The position numbers and the translations under genes are program-made. A stretch of 6,685 bases of DNA from Bifidobacterium breve (lineage in GTDB: Bacteria > Actinomycetota > Acidimicrobiia > Acidimicrobiales > Ilumatobacteraceae), in assembly GCA_943325435.2 (NCBI GenBank), contig CALPPK020000068.1:1-6685 (forward strand). Reading direction: 5' to 3'. Shown one piece after another: positions 5,831-6,685 of this stretch (its first letter is position 1; each line of letters starts with the position of its first letter). Below the pieces are notes generated by a model. It worked only from the letters and a program-made list of their open reading frames with translations. It was not told where the DNA came from and searched no databases.

Positions 5831-6685
5831 GTGAACGTCGATAAAAAATTAGTCATTATCGGTGGAGGCCCTGCAGGTCATTCAGCAGCATCTGCTGCTG
5901 CTCGCCGGGGCATTTCAGTCACCTTGATCGAGCGCGAGATACTTGGTGGCGCTGCGCACCTTTTGGACTGCGTGCCTTCGAAGGCAATGATTGCTACCGG
6001 TGGCGCAATGAGTTTTACTGACAATTTGTCAGGCATGGGACTAGAAAACCGAACAGCAGAAGTTGATGTAGAGGCGCTCACTGCGCGTATTGAAAGCATC
6101 AAGAATCATCTTTCAAATGACGTTCATAACTTGCTGCAGAGCCAAGGCGTCACGGTCATTCTTGGTACTGCTCGTCTTGCAAGCGCGCACACTGTGCATG
6201 TTGATGCTGCTGACGGAACTACTCATGTTCTTGAAGCTGACGACATTCTTATTTCCACGGGCTCGCGTCCACGTATTCCTGAATTTGTGAAGCCCGATGG
6301 TGACCGCATTCTCACAACTCGAGACTGTTACCCACCACGCAGCTTCCCTGACAGCGTCACAATCATTGGGTCGGGCGTAACCGGAGTGGAATTTGCGCAC
6401 ATGTTTGCATCGTTCGGTTCAAAAGTAACTCTTGTAGTTAGCCGTCAACAGGTGCTGCCAAGCAAAGACCCTGAAGTCGCAGCAGTTCTTGAAGATTCAT
6501 TTCTTTCACGTGGCGTGCGTCTGTTCAAAGGTGCACGCGCTACTTCTGTTGAGCGCACAGAGACTGGCGTACGTGTCGTTTGTGACGATGGGCGCGTTTC
6601 TGAAACAACTCATGTTGTTCTTGCTATCGGTTCTCTTCCCAATACTGAAGGTCTTGGCCTTGAAGAAGTTGGTGTTGTTACCGAT
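5831..6685 (+). CDS. lpdA: LpdA-like NAD(P)H-dependent flavoprotein (pyridine nucleotide-disulfide oxidoreductase family), 3' end outside window
   Basis: The frame is open from GTG 5831 to the window end, giving 285 of an expected 465-500 residues. The FAD-binding site is VIIGGGPAGHSAASAAARRG (8-27), the second FAD contact is DILISTGSRPRIP (138-150), and the NAD(P) site is IIGSGVTGVEF (178-188). The redox-active motif of true dihydrolipoyl dehydrogenases, GGTCLNVGCIPSK, reads GGAAHLLDCVPSK (39-51): Ala42 replaces the first cysteine and only Cys47 remains. M. tuberculosis LpdA (Rv3303c), an NAD(P)H quinone reductase, carries the closely similar GGAAVLDDCVPSK as I recall it; shared stretches such as PDGDRIL (155-161), GVRLFKGARATSV (228-240) and GSLPNTEGLGLE (267-278) support that subfamily. 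Val203 sits where NADH-specific relatives have Glu, so NADPH use is plausible (inference). The start is 5 bases after the peptidase stop without a clear Shine-Dalgarno sequence, suggesting coupling. It is unlikely to be the E3 subunit of a 2-oxoacid dehydrogenase. The symbol rests on remembered similarity. Confidence 0.87.
   Translation, partial: MNVDKKLVIIGGGPAGHSAASAAARRGISVTLIEREILGGAAHLLDCVPSKAMIATGGAMSFTDNLSGMGLENRTAEVDVEALTARIESIKNHLSNDVHNLLQSQGVTVILGTARLASAHTVHVDAADGTTHVLEADDILISTGSRPRIPEFVKPDGDRILTTRDCYPPRSFPDSVTIIGSGVTGVEFAHMFASFGSKVTLVVSRQQVLPSKDPEVAAVLEDSFLSRGVRLFKGARATSVERTETGVRVVCDDGRVSETTHVVLAIGSLPNTEGLGLEEVGVVTD

Noticed and set aside
6113..6400. 95-residue open frame on the - strand
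   Set aside because: It is antisense to the LpdA-like gene, which encodes the NAD(P)-binding motif across the same bases.

Overview
The window looks like ordinary chromosomal DNA from an actinobacterium of moderate GC (roughly half GC by eye). Three things suggest this: a DapD of the mycobacterial/actinobacterial type, an LpdA-like flavoprotein whose best match from memory is Mycobacterium tuberculosis LpdA (Rv3303c), and a secreted peptidase ending in a Thr/Ser/Pro tail of the sort common in Acidimicrobiia. Placement in Acidimicrobiia (aquatic lineages) is inference. I see no tRNA, rRNA, CRISPR array, IS element or phage gene, and coding density is very high.

Left part, + strand (1-1415): the 3' part of an acyl-CoA mutase large subunit (methylmalonyl-CoA mutase family, without its own B12 domain), followed 8 bases later by a short crotonase-fold protein that has lost one of the two classical hydratase glutamates. 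Together they suggest a CoA-ester catabolic cluster continuing to the left.

Middle part, - strand (4460 down to 1436): lysS (lysyl-tRNA synthetase), dapD (tetrahydrodipicolinate N-succinyltransferase) and a small nitroreductase. Each downstream gene starts in a TAATG overlap with the stop of the gene before it, so this is almost certainly one translationally coupled operon. It joins a lysine/diaminopimelate synthesis step to lysine charging of tRNA. The operon converges on the crotonase gene with a 20-base gap.

Right part, + strand (4482-6685): divergent from lysS is a secreted M15-type zinc D,D-peptidase with an extra N-terminal domain resembling the extracellular domain of FtsX/MacB permeases. 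Five bases after it comes an LpdA-like NAD(P)H-dependent flavoprotein lacking the redox disulfide, cut by the window end. The start codons of lysS and the peptidase are both uncertain, and this decides whether the divergent control region is 21 bases or about 87 bases long.

No wholly new system is apparent. The points most worth checking are the peptidase domain fusion, the residue losses in the crotonase and the flavoprotein, the doubled TAATG coupling, and the start-site and promoter arrangement at 4413-4508.
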